Source: Bradyrhizobium elkanii USDA 76 (lineage in GTDB: Bacteria; Pseudomonadota; Alphaproteobacteria; Rhizobiales; Xanthobacteraceae). Taken from it: a stretch of DNA of 64,000 bases. Location: positions 868,001 through 932,000 of the forward strand of contig NZ_CP066356.1 of assembly GCF_023278185.1 (NCBI RefSeq), in the 5' to 3' direction. Below, one piece after another: positions 53,436 to 63,000 of the stretch. The notes beneath the pieces are model-generated. The model had not been told where the DNA came from, made no database searches, and was given only the letters and a program-made list of their open reading frames with translations. How positions within the stretch are numbered: the stretch's first letter is position 1; every line of letters begins with the position of its first letter. The position numbers and the translations under genes were made by a program.

Positions 53436-53577
53436 CTCGATCGCGTTCGCTCAGCAGGCCTTAAGCTCGGGGTGGCAAGGGCAAGCCCGGCCTGACTCAT
53501 GAGGCCTGGACGCCGAACAAGATCTCGGGGGTAGCGAACCGCGCGTTCCGCCTTGCGACGAGACCATTTTTTCAGGG

Positions 53578-53700
53578 TTGCTTACTCGTGCCAATCAGAC
53601 CGAGCCGGGAGTTTCGGTTAGGGCGTGCACATCGCTCTGTAAAATAAAGAAAAAGTGGCGCACCCGACACGATTCGAACGTGTGACCTTTGCCTTCGGAG
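53578..53700 (-). repeat. tRNA-Arg(CCG) 3'-end repeat, copy 2 (att junction)
   Basis: Core 53656-53700 equals copy 1 except one T-stem base. The ~77-nt flank is shared with copies 1 and 3, and the integrase-side block (53701-53772) with copy 1. It is therefore both the right end of element A and the left end of element B. Confidence 0.9.
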
Positions 53701-53880
53701 CAAGATAACGTGCCCATCCGAAAAATGCGATAGGGCACGCAACGCTACGCTATCCAGCTGAAGCAACTGGATATTCTGACACACACAAGCGACGTTCCTA
53801 TCCGAAAACACGCATCGATCTTCTCCCGCCTGCTTACGTATCGCTTACGCGAGGGAGGGTGCCCGGAACGAAGGAATGTC

Positions 53881-55238
53881 ATGGTCAAGATCACGAAGAG
53901 GGTTGTCGAGGCGGCGGAGGCCCAAGAAAAGGACTACCTGATCTGGGACGACGAGCTGCCCGGCTTCGGACTGCGGGTCTTTAGTTCAGGCAAGCGCAGC
54001 TACTTATCCAGTATCGAATAGGTGGTCGCTCACGTCGATACACAATTGGACTTCATGGAGCCTGGGCGCCCGAGACTGCACGCCGAGAAGCAAAGGTGCA
54101 GCTCGGTCGGGTCGCTGGGGGTGACGACCCCGTCGAGGATCGACAGCTCGATCACAAGGCGATCACCGTGAAGGAGCTATGCGCCCGCTATTTCGCTGAT
54201 CTCCAGGCCGGTCTCATCCTGGGGAAGGGCGGACGACCGAAGAAGGCCTCAACGATCATCACCGATACGGGTCGTATCGAGCGTCACATCATTCCCCTCA
54301 TAGGAACCCGGCGGGTCAAGGATCTCACCAAGACCGACATCAACAAAGTCCTCAAGGACATCATGGCCGGAAAGACGCGGGTCTCGGTCAAGACCAAGAA
54401 GCTGCGGGGAAAGGCCATCGTCCGAGGCGGCGCCGGAACGGCCACTCGCACCGTTGGTCTTCTCGGGGGCGTCCTCACCTACGCCGTCGAGGCCGGTATC
54501 ATCGAAAGCAACCCGTCGCACGGCATCCGCAAGCCAAAGGACAACGTGAGAAAGCGACGGCTGTCGGAGGCGGAATATCGAATATTGGGTCGGATGCTTC
54601 GCGACGCCGCTACGCAGGAGAAATACACCACGATCGTAGACATTGTTCGTCAAATTGCGCTGACCGGCTGCCGGCGTAGCGAGATGATCGGGTTGAAATG
54701 GGCGGAAGCTGACACTGAGTCGAGTTGCTTGCGGTTGGAGGACAGCAAGGAGGGAGAATCCATTCGTCCCATCGGCCTGCCTGTCGTCGAATATCTCGAG
54801 CGACGGCGCACGAACAGTGTCGGCACATACGTATTTCCCGGGAACGGCGAAGACAACGCGTTCGGTAGCTTTCCGAACCATTGGAAGCATCTCTTCGAGG
54901 ACTCTGCGCTGTCCGATATTACTCCTCACGTCCTGCGCCACAGCTTCGCGAGCATCGCCAACGATCTCGGCTTCACCGAGGTGACCATCGCGGCGCTGGT
55001 CGGTCATGCCAAAGGTTCAGTAACGAGTAAATACATCCATACACTTGACACAGCGCTCATCATGGCTGCGGACACGATCGCTGGCTACATTCAAGGGCTC
55101 CTTGATGGCATAGAGTTCAAGCAGACTGCCTACGCGTTGGACAGGGATTCGCGAAAAGCCGCGCTGGCCCGCTTCCTACAGCGGGCTTCCAACGGCGACC
55201 ACGAAGGCGGCGAAGAAGAACGCCGCTTGGCGGCCTAG
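53881..55238 (+). pseudogene. Tyrosine recombinase/integrase, frameshifted
   Basis: Aligns with integrase 1 along its whole length. After SSGKRSY (codon ~41), one base is missing compared with copy 1 (copy 1 reads TACGTCATTCAG, copy 2 TACTTATCCAG), so translation stops at TAG 54019-54021 after 46 codons. The remainder is open again and keeps all catalytic residues (GCRRSEMIGLKW, HVLRHSFAS, SKYIHTLD), with a possible internal start at 54096 that would lack the arm-binding domain. Its end overlaps the convergent AraC gene by 4 nt. Confidence 0.85.
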
Positions 55239-56266
55239 TCCGGTCTTCCATCACTCGCGGTTGGCAACTTCTTGTATAATTGGCGGTCATCTTGGCAGGC
55301 AGTCGTCACCGCCTCCCGTCGAGCATTCCTGCGTAACACCTCTGGGGGCACACCGAAGGTCCGGAGGAACGCCCGCCGCATGCGCTCGCGGTCAGCAAAA
55401 CCCACTTCCTCCGCCACGACATTAACCGTGTGCCGCCCTTCCTCCATCATGAACCTGGCCGTTTCCAGCCGAAGCCGCTCCACTGCTTTTGCCGGTGATT
55501 GGCCTGTCTCGGCCAGAAAGGCGCGGCTGAACTGGCGAGGACTGAGGTTGGCGACCGCCGCAAGGTTCTCGATTGTGAGCGGATTCCGCAGATTTTGGCG
55601 GATGTACGCCACGACCAACTGGATGCGATCGGATTTCGGTGTCATGTCGAGGAGCGCGGAATGCTGCGTTTGTCCGCCCATCCGACGTTGATTGATGACC
55701 ATAAGTTTGGCAGCAACCTTCGCAACTTCGGAACCCAAGTCCCTATCGATCATCGCTAGAACAAGATCGATTCCTGCGGTCATTCCAGCTGACGTCCAGA
55801 TCGGACCGTCATTGATATAGATCCGATCCTCCTCCATCCTGACATCGGGAAACCGAGCCCTGAAACTTGTCGCTTGAATCCAATGCGTCGTCGCACGGCG
55901 ACCATCGAGAAGTCCGGCTTCGGCGAGAACAAACGCGCCATTGCAAAATGAAGCAGTGCGCCTTGATACCTTGGCAGCTTCTTGCACAAAGGCGATCAGG
56001 TTTGCGCTCGATGGAGCCATTTCGAACGCGGTGACCGCGCCGACAATAATTGTATCAAAAGCCGGATCGCCGAATGCTTCGGTGTCAACGGTCAAACCAC
56101 AGGAAGATCGAACGGGACCGCCGTGCTCCGACAACAGATGGAGGTCATAGTGGGAATCGGTCGGAGGCGGCTTCGCAAGCCCGAATCCCGTCATTTCGAA
56201 TGCCGTCATGGGCGCAAGACTCAAGAGCTGGAAGTCGTGCGGGACAATGAGACCTACCCGATGCAT
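55235..56266 (-). CDS. DJ-1/PfpI - AraC family regulator 1
   Basis: 343 residues. N-terminal DJ-1/PfpI (class I glutamine amidotransferase-like) domain with the nucleophile-elbow Cys108 in SFCNGAFVLAEAGLL and TSAGMTAGIDLVLAMI; C-terminal AraC DNA-binding domain (two HTH: LAAVANLSPRQFSRAFLAET, VAEEVGFADRERMRRAF). Regulators of this GlxA/FtrA type usually sense a small metabolite. TAGGAGCAGCC precedes the ATG. Closely related to the protein at 56437-57393 but with a longer, unconserved C-terminus. Confidence 0.93.
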   Translation of the reverse strand: MHRVGLIVPHDFQLLSLAPMTAFEMTGFGLAKPPPTDSHYDLHLLSEHGGPVRSSCGLTVDTEAFGDPAFDTIIVGAVTAFEMAPSSANLIAFVQEAAKVSRRTASFCNGAFVLAEAGLLDGRRATTHWIQATSFRARFPDVRMEEDRIYINDGPIWTSAGMTAGIDLVLAMIDRDLGSEVAKVAAKLMVINQRRMGGQTQHSALLDMTPKSDRIQLVVAYIRQNLRNPLTIENLAAVANLSPRQFSRAFLAETGQSPAKAVERLRLETARFMMEEGRHTVNVVAEEVGFADRERMRRAFLRTFGVPPEVLRRNARREAVTTACQDDRQLYKKLPTASDGRPD

Positions 56267-56436
56267 GGCTGCTCCTACTGTCCGAAATGTGGATGATAGT
56301 CCAGACGAATATCATCCAAGAGGCATGCTCTGATGTCGAACCCGGATGCTCACGCACGAGCCAGATGGCCGAAAGCGCCGTTCGGCACCGCATTGAGAGC
56401 TAGACTCAAAAGCCTGTATTTCTTGACAGCCCGAAG

Positions 56437-57393
56437 TCAGGCAGCCGCTTCCGCCTCCCGTCGAGCGTTCCGGCGTAATATCTCCGGTGGCACACCGAAG
56501 GTCCGGAGGAACGCGCGACGCATGCGTTCGCGGTCCACGAATCCTGTTTCCTGCGCCACAACATTGACCGTGTGCCGCCCCTCTTCGATCATGAACCTGG
56601 CGGCCTCCAGCCGAAGCCGCTCCACGGCTTTTGCTGGAGACTGGCCGGTTTCGGCCAGAAAGGCGCGGCTGAACTGGCGGGGGCTCAGGTTGGCGACCGC
56701 CGCAAGCTCTTCGATCGTCAATGGGTTCCGCAAATTTTGACGGATGTGCGCCAGCACCAATTCGATGCGATCGGACTTCGGCGTCATATCAAGGAGTGCG
56801 GAATGCTGCTTTTGTCCCCCCATCCGACGTTGGTTCATGACCAGAAGTCTGGCGACCATTTTCGCGACTTCGGGACCAAGATCATTATCGATCAACGCCA
56901 GAACGAGGTCGATCCCCGCAGTCATTCCCGCGGACGTCCAGACCGGACCGTCATTGATGAAGATCCGGTCCTCCTCCGCCCTGACATTCGGAAACCGGGC
57001 CCTGAAGCTAGCGGCATGGGCCCAGTGCATCGTCGCGCGTCGACCACTCAGAAGGCCCGCTTCAGCCAGTACAAACGCTCCGCTGCAGATCGAGGCGACC
57101 CGCCTCGACGCCTTGGCGGCTGCCTGTACGAACGCGATCGTCGTCGCGTCGGAGGAAGGCATGTCCATCTCGGTGATCGAACCCACGATGACTGTATCGA
57201 AGGCAGGATCTCCGAACGGTTCGGTTTGCAGCGTCATGCCTGAGGAAGATCGAACCGGACCGCCATGCTCCGAAAGCAAATGGATGTCGTAGCGCTGGTC
57301 GGCGGGAGGCAGATTGACGATTTCAAATGCGGTCAGGGCCGCAAGGCTCATCAACTGAAACCGTTGCGGCACGATGAAACCGACCCGATGCAT
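56437..57393 (-). CDS. DJ-1/PfpI - AraC family regulator 2
   Basis: 318 residues, same architecture: DJ-1/PfpI domain with Cys103 in SICSGAFVLAEAGLLSG and TSAGMTAGIDLVLALI, then an AraC domain (LAAVANLSPRQFSRAFLAET, VAQETGFVDRERMRRAF). AGGAGCG precedes the ATG. It is divergent from the hydrolase operon at 57539, with a 145-nt gap likely holding its operators, so it is the better candidate for control of that operon. Tandem paralogue of the gene at 55235. Confidence 0.93.
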   Translation of the reverse strand: MHRVGFIVPQRFQLMSLAALTAFEIVNLPPADQRYDIHLLSEHGGPVRSSSGMTLQTEPFGDPAFDTVIVGSITEMDMPSSDATTIAFVQAAAKASRRVASICSGAFVLAEAGLLSGRRATMHWAHAASFRARFPNVRAEEDRIFINDGPVWTSAGMTAGIDLVLALIDNDLGPEVAKMVARLLVMNQRRMGGQKQHSALLDMTPKSDRIELVLAHIRQNLRNPLTIEELAAVANLSPRQFSRAFLAETGQSPAKAVERLRLEAARFMIEEGRHTVNVVAQETGFVDRERMRRAFLRTFGVPPEILRRNARREAEAAA

Positions 57394-57538
57394 TTTCGCT
57401 CCTGTGGCACGAATGGTGGCAAGAACGACCTACGTCGGCCCCGCCGTAATCGCTAGAGTCCAGGCAACAAATCTCGCACTGGCTCCTCGCCGCTAAGCGA
57501 CCCCCATCAGCGCTTCCGTGAGGAAGAAAGAATGATGC

Positions 57539-58411
57539 ATGTCTTCTGATCACGCCGCCTTCGTCGAGCATCGCATTTCTAGGGGCGAAGGAAAAGTCTA
57601 CGCTCGAGATTATGCGGGTTCTGGTCCGGCCTTTGTGCTGATGCACGGCTTCCCTGACAACCTGCATATCTGGGATGACCTGATCCCGTTCCTGGTTGCC
57701 AGCGGCCGGCGCGTGGTGACGTTCGATTTCCTGGGCTTCGGCGCCTCGGACAAGCCCGCTGGCGCTACCTATAGCTTTAAGCAGCAACTGGGCGACCTTG
57801 AAGCGGTCGTCGAGGGGCTGGGCCTGGGAAAGATCGTTCCGGTGGCTCACGATTCCTCCGGGATGGCGACGCTCAACTACGCGCTCGCCCATCCGGGAGG
57901 CGTCGACTCCGCGATCATGCTCAACTCGGCCTATAGCGAGGACTCCACGGTTCTTTGGCCCGAGATGATCACGCTCTTTGCGACTCGGAGCATGCAGGCC
58001 CTTTCAATAGCGATCGCCCAGAGCCCCGAACAGTTTGGCTGGCTGCTGAAATGGCAGCAGAAGAAATTCCTGGACCCCTTGCCTGAGGCGCAAAGACCCC
58101 ATTTCAGCGCGTTCATCGGTCCGCTGATCAGCGACAACTTCATCGCCCAACCCGGCGCCGGTCCGGCCTTCGTGCAGTTGGCGGCGGAATTCTTCGATGA
58201 ACACGCCCGAAACGCCAAGCATCTGACCGCGCTCAAGACGCTAGATATTCCGGTCAAGCTGATCTGGGGACAATACGACCCCTACTTCCCCGTCGCCATG
58301 GCCGAGCGGCGTCAATCTCAGCTCAAAAATGCCTCTCTCGCCGTCATACCGGCGGGCCATTGGCTGCAGGCCGATGAGCCCGCGCAAGTCGCGAAGGCGA
58401 TGCTGTCATGA
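57539..58411 (+). CDS. Alpha/beta hydrolase with Asp nucleophile (haloalkane-dehalogenase-like)
   Basis: 290 residues. The oxyanion-hole motif is LMHGFPDNLHIWDDLI; the nucleophile elbow reads VAHDSSGMA, with Asp105 where most family members have Ser. That arrangement is seen in haloalkane dehalogenases and epoxide hydrolases, though the usual Trp after the Asp is Ser here. The acid is near WGQYDPYFP and the catalytic His in PAGHWLQAD. Expected to split C-halogen or epoxide bonds; the substrate is unknown. First gene of a six- or seven-gene run; overlaps the next gene by 4 nt. Confidence 0.88.
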   Translation: MSSDHAAFVEHRISRGEGKVYARDYAGSGPAFVLMHGFPDNLHIWDDLIPFLVASGRRVVTFDFLGFGASDKPAGATYSFKQQLGDLEAVVEGLGLGKIVPVAHDSSGMATLNYALAHPGGVDSAIMLNSAYSEDSTVLWPEMITLFATRSMQALSIAIAQSPEQFGWLLKWQQKKFLDPLPEAQRPHFSAFIGPLISDNFIAQPGAGPAFVQLAAEFFDEHARNAKHLTALKTLDIPVKLIWGQYDPYFPVAMAERRQSQLKNASLAVIPAGHWLQADEPAQVAKAMLS

Positions 58412-58878
58412 GTCCCCGCGTTCTCGATAGGCTCACCGTTCGCGTGGGCCGCTTGGCCAAGCTCGCCCGCGCCATTGGCCTCACCGCGGTACTGGCGGCG
58501 ATCAACCCGACCGCTTCGCTCGCTCAATCGGCGATGCCGGCCGCTCCGCCGCCATCATCGAGCCTCGACGTCCCTACGACCAAACTGCTGGCGATCGGCA
58601 CATTTACAGTCAAGGGGACGCCGGAGCGATGGAAGCCGCTCCTGGATGCTGAAGTGCGCGACACGGTGCGCCTCTATCTCACTGGGAAAATTGACCAGTG
58701 GTACCTCAAGCAGGACCAGAGCGGGGTCGTTTTCGTCATGAGCGTCACAGATCCGAAGGAGGCTCTGGAACTGCTAGGCAGGTTTCCTTTCGGCCAGGCG
58801 GGGCTGATGGAATTCCAGATCATCCCACTTGGCCCAATCGCTCCGCTTCGCGTGCTTTTGACCGATCCCGCGAAGTAG
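58408..58878 (+). CDS. Exported muconolactone-isomerase-like protein
   Basis: 156 residues. The N-terminal ~45 residues look like a Sec or Tat-like leader (ARAIGLTAVLAAINPTASLA, then Q). The rest (TKLLAIGTFTVKGTPERWKP, VVFVMSVTDPKEALELLGRF, LMEFQIIPLGPIAPLRVLL) is a ferredoxin-like domain of the muconolactone-isomerase/YciI type, and is related to the next two proteins. Catalytic activity is unproven. Overlaps the hydrolase gene by 4 nt. Confidence 0.75.
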   Translation: MSPRVLDRLTVRVGRLAKLARAIGLTAVLAAINPTASLAQSAMPAAPPPSSSLDVPTTKLLAIGTFTVKGTPERWKPLLDAEVRDTVRLYLTGKIDQWYLKQDQSGVVFVMSVTDPKEALELLGRFPFGQAGLMEFQIIPLGPIAPLRVLLTDPAK

Positions 58879-59362
58879 TTCGCGACGGCCTCACACCAAT
58901 CCAACGACAAGGAAACATCGATGTCTGAGAACAAGAATCCGCGCGTCCATGCTGAGATACTTCCCGCACTTGCCGCCGTTGTTGGTCCGACAACCAAGAT
59001 CCTGGCTATCGGCTCGGTTACGGCCAAGGGAACACCCGAGGCGATCGCTCCCGTCCTGCCTCACGAAGTCCGCGCGACGGTTCGCAACCATCTCGCCGGC
59101 AAGATCGAGCAGTGGTTCTTCCAGACCGAGGGCTACGGCGTCGTCTTCATCGTGAACGCCACCAGCACCGCAGAGGCGCACGAACTCCTGGAGAAACTTC
59201 CACTTGGCGTAGCCGGCATGATGGAATTCGAATTGATCGCTCTCGGGCCGCTCGCGCCTCTCGCCATGCTAATCGGCGAACCTCCGCGTTCGTAATGCGA
59301 CCCGCGGGCCTCGACTGTGAGTTTGGTCGCGCTCCAGGCTCTATCGGACCGCCTTCGTAGTT
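58834..59362 (+). repeat. Tandem duplication, unit 1
   Basis: Extends from the last ~45 nt of the gene at 58408 through the gene at 58921 to about 70 nt beyond it. Unit 2 repeats it with an offset of about 538 nt. Confidence 0.75.
58921..59295 (+). CDS. Muconolactone-isomerase-like protein (copy 1)
   Basis: 124 residues without signal peptide: NPRVHAEILPALAAVVGPTT, VTAKGTPEAIAPVLPHEVRA, VVFIVNATSTAEAHELLEKL, MMEFELIALGPLAPLAMLIG. The ferredoxin-like fold of muconolactone isomerases is probable; key catalytic residues cannot be judged. Almost identical to the protein at 59459, from a tandem duplication. The genes lie in the same strand and spacing as the upstream hydrolase operon. Cytoplasmic. 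Confidence 0.8.
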   Translation: MSENKNPRVHAEILPALAAVVGPTTKILAIGSVTAKGTPEAIAPVLPHEVRATVRNHLAGKIEQWFFQTEGYGVVFIVNATSTAEAHELLEKLPLGVAGMMEFELIALGPLAPLAMLIGEPPRS

Positions 59363-59372
59363 TCGTAACCGC

Positions 59373-59900
59373 CCGATCGCACCGCTTCGGGTGCTTTTGA
59401 GGGATACGGCAAAGTAATTCTCGGCCCCGACACCGATGCGGCGAGAGAAAATAGCAAAATGCCTGAAGTCAAGAACCCGCGCGTCCATGCCGAGATATTG
59501 CCCGCGCTCGCCGCCGTTGTCGCTCCGACAACCAAGATCCTGGCGATCGGCTCGGTCACGGCGAAGGGCACACCCGAGGCGATCGCCTCGGTCAGTCCCC
59601 ACGAGGTTCGCGCCACGGTTCGCAATCATCTCGCTGGAAAAATCGAGCAGTGGTTCTCCCAGACGGAGGGCCGCGGCGTTGTCTTCATCGTGAACGCCAC
59701 CAGCACGGCAGAGGCGCACGAACTCCTGGAGAAGCTTCCACTCGGCGTCGCCGGAATGATGGAATTCGAGCTGATCGCTCTCGGGCCGCTTGCGCCGCTC
59801 GCCGTGCTCATCGGCGAACCTCCGCGTTCGCAATGCGATCCGCGGACCTCGTTGTGAGCTTGGTAGCACTCCAGGCTCCATCGCCAACCGATCGAGGTCG
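59373..59900 (+). repeat. Tandem duplication, unit 2
   Basis: Repeats unit 1: CACCGCTTCGGGTGCTTTTG corresponds to CTCCGCTTCGCGTGCTTTTG at 58840, followed by the whole next gene and AATGCGATCCGCGG (unit 1: AATGCGACCCGCGG). Confidence 0.75.
59459..59857 (+). CDS. Muconolactone-isomerase-like protein (copy 2)
   Basis: 132 residues; differs from copy 1 at few positions (e.g. APTTKI for GPTTKI, ASVSPHEV for APVLPHEV, QTEGRGVV for QTEGYGVV) and has an eight-residue longer end because of a shifted stop. Both reading frames remain intact, so both copies probably make protein. No ribosome site as strong as that of copy 1 is evident (AGAGAAAATAGCAAA before the ATG). Confidence 0.78.
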   Translation: MPEVKNPRVHAEILPALAAVVAPTTKILAIGSVTAKGTPEAIASVSPHEVRATVRNHLAGKIEQWFSQTEGRGVVFIVNATSTAEAHELLEKLPLGVAGMMEFELIALGPLAPLAVLIGEPPRSQCDPRTSL

Positions 59901-59974
59901 ACCGGGCATGGTGAAGCCACGCCGCGGCGGACCAAAGATTACGTCAACAACCCGCCAAAAAGGATCCCGCCACG

Positions 59975-60985
59975 ATGCCTGTTATCAAAGCCGCGGCCGT
60001 GCAGATCAGTCCCGTTCTCTACAGCCGGGAAGGCACTGTTGGCAAAGTGGTCAAGAAAATTATCGAGCTTGGGCGCCAAGGCGTCCAGTTCGCGACCTTC
60101 CCGGAAACGGTCATTCCCTACTACCCGTATTTTTCCTTCGTCGAAGCGCCCTACCTGATGGGCGCGGAGCACTACAAGTTACTTGATCAGGCGGTAACCG
60201 TGCCGTCTGACGTGACCAGGGCCATCGGCGAGGCCGCCAAGCAAGCTGGCATGGTCGTCTCCATCGGCGTCAACGAGCGCGATGGTGGCACGATCTATAA
60301 CGCGCAAATTCTGTTCGATGCCGACGGCATGCTCATCCAGCACCGTCGCAAGATTTCCCCGACCTATCATGAACGCATGGTCTGGGGGCAGGGCGATGGC
60401 TCCGGGCTGCGATGTGTGGACAGCGCTGTGGGACGCATCGGTCAACTGGCGTGCTGGGAGCACTACAACCCACTCGCCCGCTACGCCTTGATGGCCGACG
60501 GCGAACAGATTCACTCAGCTATGTATCCCGGCTCGTTCGCCGGAGACGGCTTCTCCGAGCAGATCTCAGTCAATATCCGCCAGCACGCTCTGGAGGCCGG
60601 ATGTTTCGTGGTCTGTGCGACAGCCTGGCTGGATGCCGAGCAGCAAGCCCGGATCATGACGGACACCGGCAGCAGAATCGAGCCAATCTCCAGCGGCTGC
60701 TTTACCGCAATCGTTTCTCCAGAAGGCGAGCTAATGGGCGCGCCGCTGAGATCCCGCGAAGGCGAGGTCATTGCCGATCTCGATTTCTGGGCCATCGACA
60801 AGCGCAAGCGTTTGATGGACTCGCGCGGTCACTACAGTCGCCCGGAACTGCTCAGCCTCCTGATCGATCGCACGCCAAAGTCCCATGTGCTTGAGCGCAA
60901 CGCGCATCCAGCGCTGGAATTCCTCGACTCGGGCGAACCGCTGGAAGAAGTCGGCTCGCGTCCGGTAATGGCAGCAATCTCATGA
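59975..60985 (+). CDS. Nitrilase (aliphatic/aromatic nitrilase-type)
   Basis: 336 residues, the length of true nitrilases. Catalytic triad: Glu44 in [12 protein letters not shown], Lys126 in [12 protein letters not shown] and Cys160 in [14 protein letters not shown]. The Cys motif CWEHY is the nitrilase-branch version. It hydrolyses R-CN to the acid and ammonia; some make the amide. Cytoplasmic, forms helical oligomers. The ATG follows the MIase-like genes by 117 nt and its stop overlaps the next gene (ATGA). Confidence 0.95.
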   Translation: MPVIKAAAVQISPVLYSREGTVGKVVKKIIELGRQGVQFATFPETVIPYYPYFSFVEAPYLMGAEHYKLLDQAVTVPSDVTRAIGEAAKQAGMVVSIGVNERDGGTIYNAQILFDADGMLIQHRRKISPTYHERMVWGQGDGSGLRCVDSAVGRIGQLACWEHYNPLARYALMADGEQIHSAMYPGSFAGDGFSEQISVNIRQHALEAGCFVVCATAWLDAEQQARIMTDTGSRIEPISSGCFTAIVSPEGELMGAPLRSREGEVIADLDFWAIDKRKRLMDSRGHYSRPELLSLLIDRTPKSHVLERNAHPALEFLDSGEPLEEVGSRPVMAAIS

Positions 60986-61941
60986 CCTCACGCCGGCATC
61001 TGCTTCTCACTGGCGGCGCTTTCGTCGCCGCGCTCGGCCTCCCGAAAGCGGGGCTTGCAGACGCGACGGAGGTCGCCAGACCGCCAGCCCACCAACCCGC
61101 TCACAAAGGATCAAAGCTCATGACGACCGCGACAATGAAAGACGGCGCGAAGATCTACTTCAAAGACTGGGGCGCCGGTCCGGTCGTGACCTTCTCTCAC
61201 GGATGGCCGCTCACCGCAGACGCCTGGGACGCCCAGATGCTGTTCCTGGCGAACCACGGCTACCGCGTTATCGCGCATGATCGACGCAGCCATGGCCGGT
61301 CGGATCAGACCTGGACCGGCAACGACATGGATACTTATGCCGACGATCTCGCCACCCTGCTTGAGACGCTCGACGTCAAGGGTGCGACGATGATCGGCCA
61401 TTCGACCGGTGGCGGCGAGGTCGCGCGTTACGTTGGCCGCCACGGCACATCGCGCGTGTCGAAAGCAGTCCTGATTTCCGCGGTGCCTCCGCACATGGCG
61501 CAGACGCCGACGAACCCCAACAGTGCGCCGATGAGCGTGTTCGATGGTCTGCGCTCGAGCCTGGTTGCCGATCGGGCGGGGTTCTTCAAAGAACTGGCGA
61601 TGCCGTTCTTTGGCTACAACCGTCCCAATGCGAAGGTTTCGCAGGGCCAGATCGACTCCTTCTGGCTTCAGGGCATGATGGGGAGCCTCCAAGGAGAGTA
61701 TGATTGTATCAAGGCCTTCTCCGAGACCGATTTCACGGATGATCTCAGGAAGATGACGATCCCAACCCTGCTGCTGCAGGGTAATGACGATCAGGTCGTT
61801 CCAATCGACATCGCCTCCCGGCGTTCGGTGAAGATCCTGCCAAACGCGAACTTGAAGGAATATGCAGGTGCTCCACATGGCATGTGCGTCACCCACGCCG
61901 ATCAAGTGAACGCAGACCTGCTGGCCTTCCTCAAAGGATGA
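60982..61941 (+). CDS. Haloperoxidase-like alpha/beta hydrolase with export leader
   Basis: 319 residues. It resembles the core-genome hydrolase at 4384 from residue ~47 onward ([37 protein letters not shown] with Ser141, [15 protein letters not shown] with His299) but carries an N-terminal leader [20 protein letters not shown]. The RR followed by a hydrophobic stretch resembles a Tat signal without a complete S/T-RRxFLK. Hence periplasmic export is likely. Overlaps the nitrilase gene by 4 nt. Activity: ester hydrolysis/peracid formation, substrate unknown. Confidence 0.9.
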   Translation: MTSRRHLLLTGGAFVAALGLPKAGLADATEVARPPAHQPAHKGSKLMTTATMKDGAKIYFKDWGAGPVVTFSHGWPLTADAWDAQMLFLANHGYRVIAHDRRSHGRSDQTWTGNDMDTYADDLATLLETLDVKGATMIGHSTGGGEVARYVGRHGTSRVSKAVLISAVPPHMAQTPTNPNSAPMSVFDGLRSSLVADRAGFFKELAMPFFGYNRPNAKVSQGQIDSFWLQGMMGSLQGEYDCIKAFSETDFTDDLRKMTIPTLLLQGNDDQVVPIDIASRRSVKILPNANLKEYAGAPHGMCVTHADQVNADLLAFLKG

Positions 61942-62029
61942 CGGGGGACGAAATCCTCCTGCCCGATCGACCAGCGGCAAAGCGGATACGTCGTGCGGCA
62001 AAGCATATTCATTCTGAGTGAGGCGAAAA

Positions 62030-62967
62030 ATGAGCAAGGCACAACGCGAACTTCCGATTCTCGTGACCGGCGCGGCTGGACGGATCGGCTCGGTGGGTCG
62101 CACCGTGACGGAGCTGCTTCTCGCCCGTGGATTCCAGGTACGGGCGCAGGTTCGTGTGGACGACGAGCGGGCCGCAAGGTTGCGTGCGCTCGGTGCAGAA
62201 GTCGTGGTTGGCGATCTGCTCGATCTTATGGCGGTACATCGGGCGATCGAAGGGTGCGAACGTCTCTGCTTCGCAATGTCGGTCGCGCCGACCTATCTCG
62301 AAGCGGCTGTCAACGTCGCCGTCGTCGCGAAGCACCACGGCGTAAAGGCGTTCGTCAATCTCTCCCAGATGACCGTCAACGAGATGGACATCTTCAATAC
62401 GACCCCCAGCCCACAGCAAAAGCAGCATTGGTTGGCGGAGCAGATATTATCCTGGTCCGGGCTGCCAGTGGTGGAAGTACGACCAACGGCCTTCATGGAA
62501 GGGTTGTTGCTTCAAACGGCGAAAACCGTCTCCTTGCAGGACAAAATCATGGCCCCCTTTGGAATGGGCAAGAACTCTCCATCGCTGCAGCCGATGTCGC
62601 TCGGGTGATCGCCGAGATACTGAGTGAGCCCGCCGAGCATATCGGCCAGACCTACCATCTGACCGGCCCGGTTTCGCAGGACATGGACGCGGTTGCACGC
62701 GAGTTCTCGGCCGCGCTTGGTCGCACGATCTCGTATGTCAACGTTCCACTTGAGGTCATGAAGGGGCAACTCGCCGCCTTCGGAATGCCGCAGCATGTCG
62801 TTGCGCACGTGGCGACCATGGCGGGGCTACATCAGGACAACCGGTACGATCGGTTCAGCAACGATGTCGAAAGGCTGACCGGCATACGTCCGATGAGCGT
62901 TCGGGAATTCGTGCAGAAGAACGCGCATACGTTCGCACCGGTCGCGCCTTCGAGCGCGGCTGAATAA
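62030..62967 (+). pseudogene. NmrA/NAD(P)-binding oxidoreductase gene, frameshifted
   Basis: From ATG 62030 the frame reads ELPILVTGAAGRIGSVGRTV (NAD(P)-binding GxxGxxG-type motif) to APFGMGKNSPSLQPMSLG and stops at 62608. In another frame the gene continues SIAAADVARVIAEILSEPAE-HIGQTYHLTGPVS to 62967. Joining at about 62580 (one base missing in a C-run, giving KNSP|IAAADVARV) yields a ~312-residue NmrA-like protein such as azoreductase/NAD(P)-binding regulators. Either a true pseudogene or a sequencing error. Confidence 0.8.
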
Positions 62968-63000
62968 ACGCATCGTAGACACGGGTTCGCAAAGGAGCGT

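Larger units (their letters stand above)
30147..53700. mobile_element. Integrative element A (integrase + low-oxygen/stress cargo)
   Basis: Bounded by direct copies 1 and 2 of the 45-nt tRNA-Arg 3' end, with an intact tyrosine integrase gene at the left end reading inwards. About 23.5 kb. Cargo: nucleotide phosphorylase - PRPP synthase - nuclease operon, RND efflux, P-type ATPase, universal stress protein, permease, cytochromes b561, two-component system, VIT transporter. Limits follow the repeats. Confidence 0.75.

Noticed and set aside
61111..62103. Minus-strand open frame opposite the exported hydrolase
   Set aside because: Antisense; no motif; the hydrolase catalytic motifs are clear on the plus strand.
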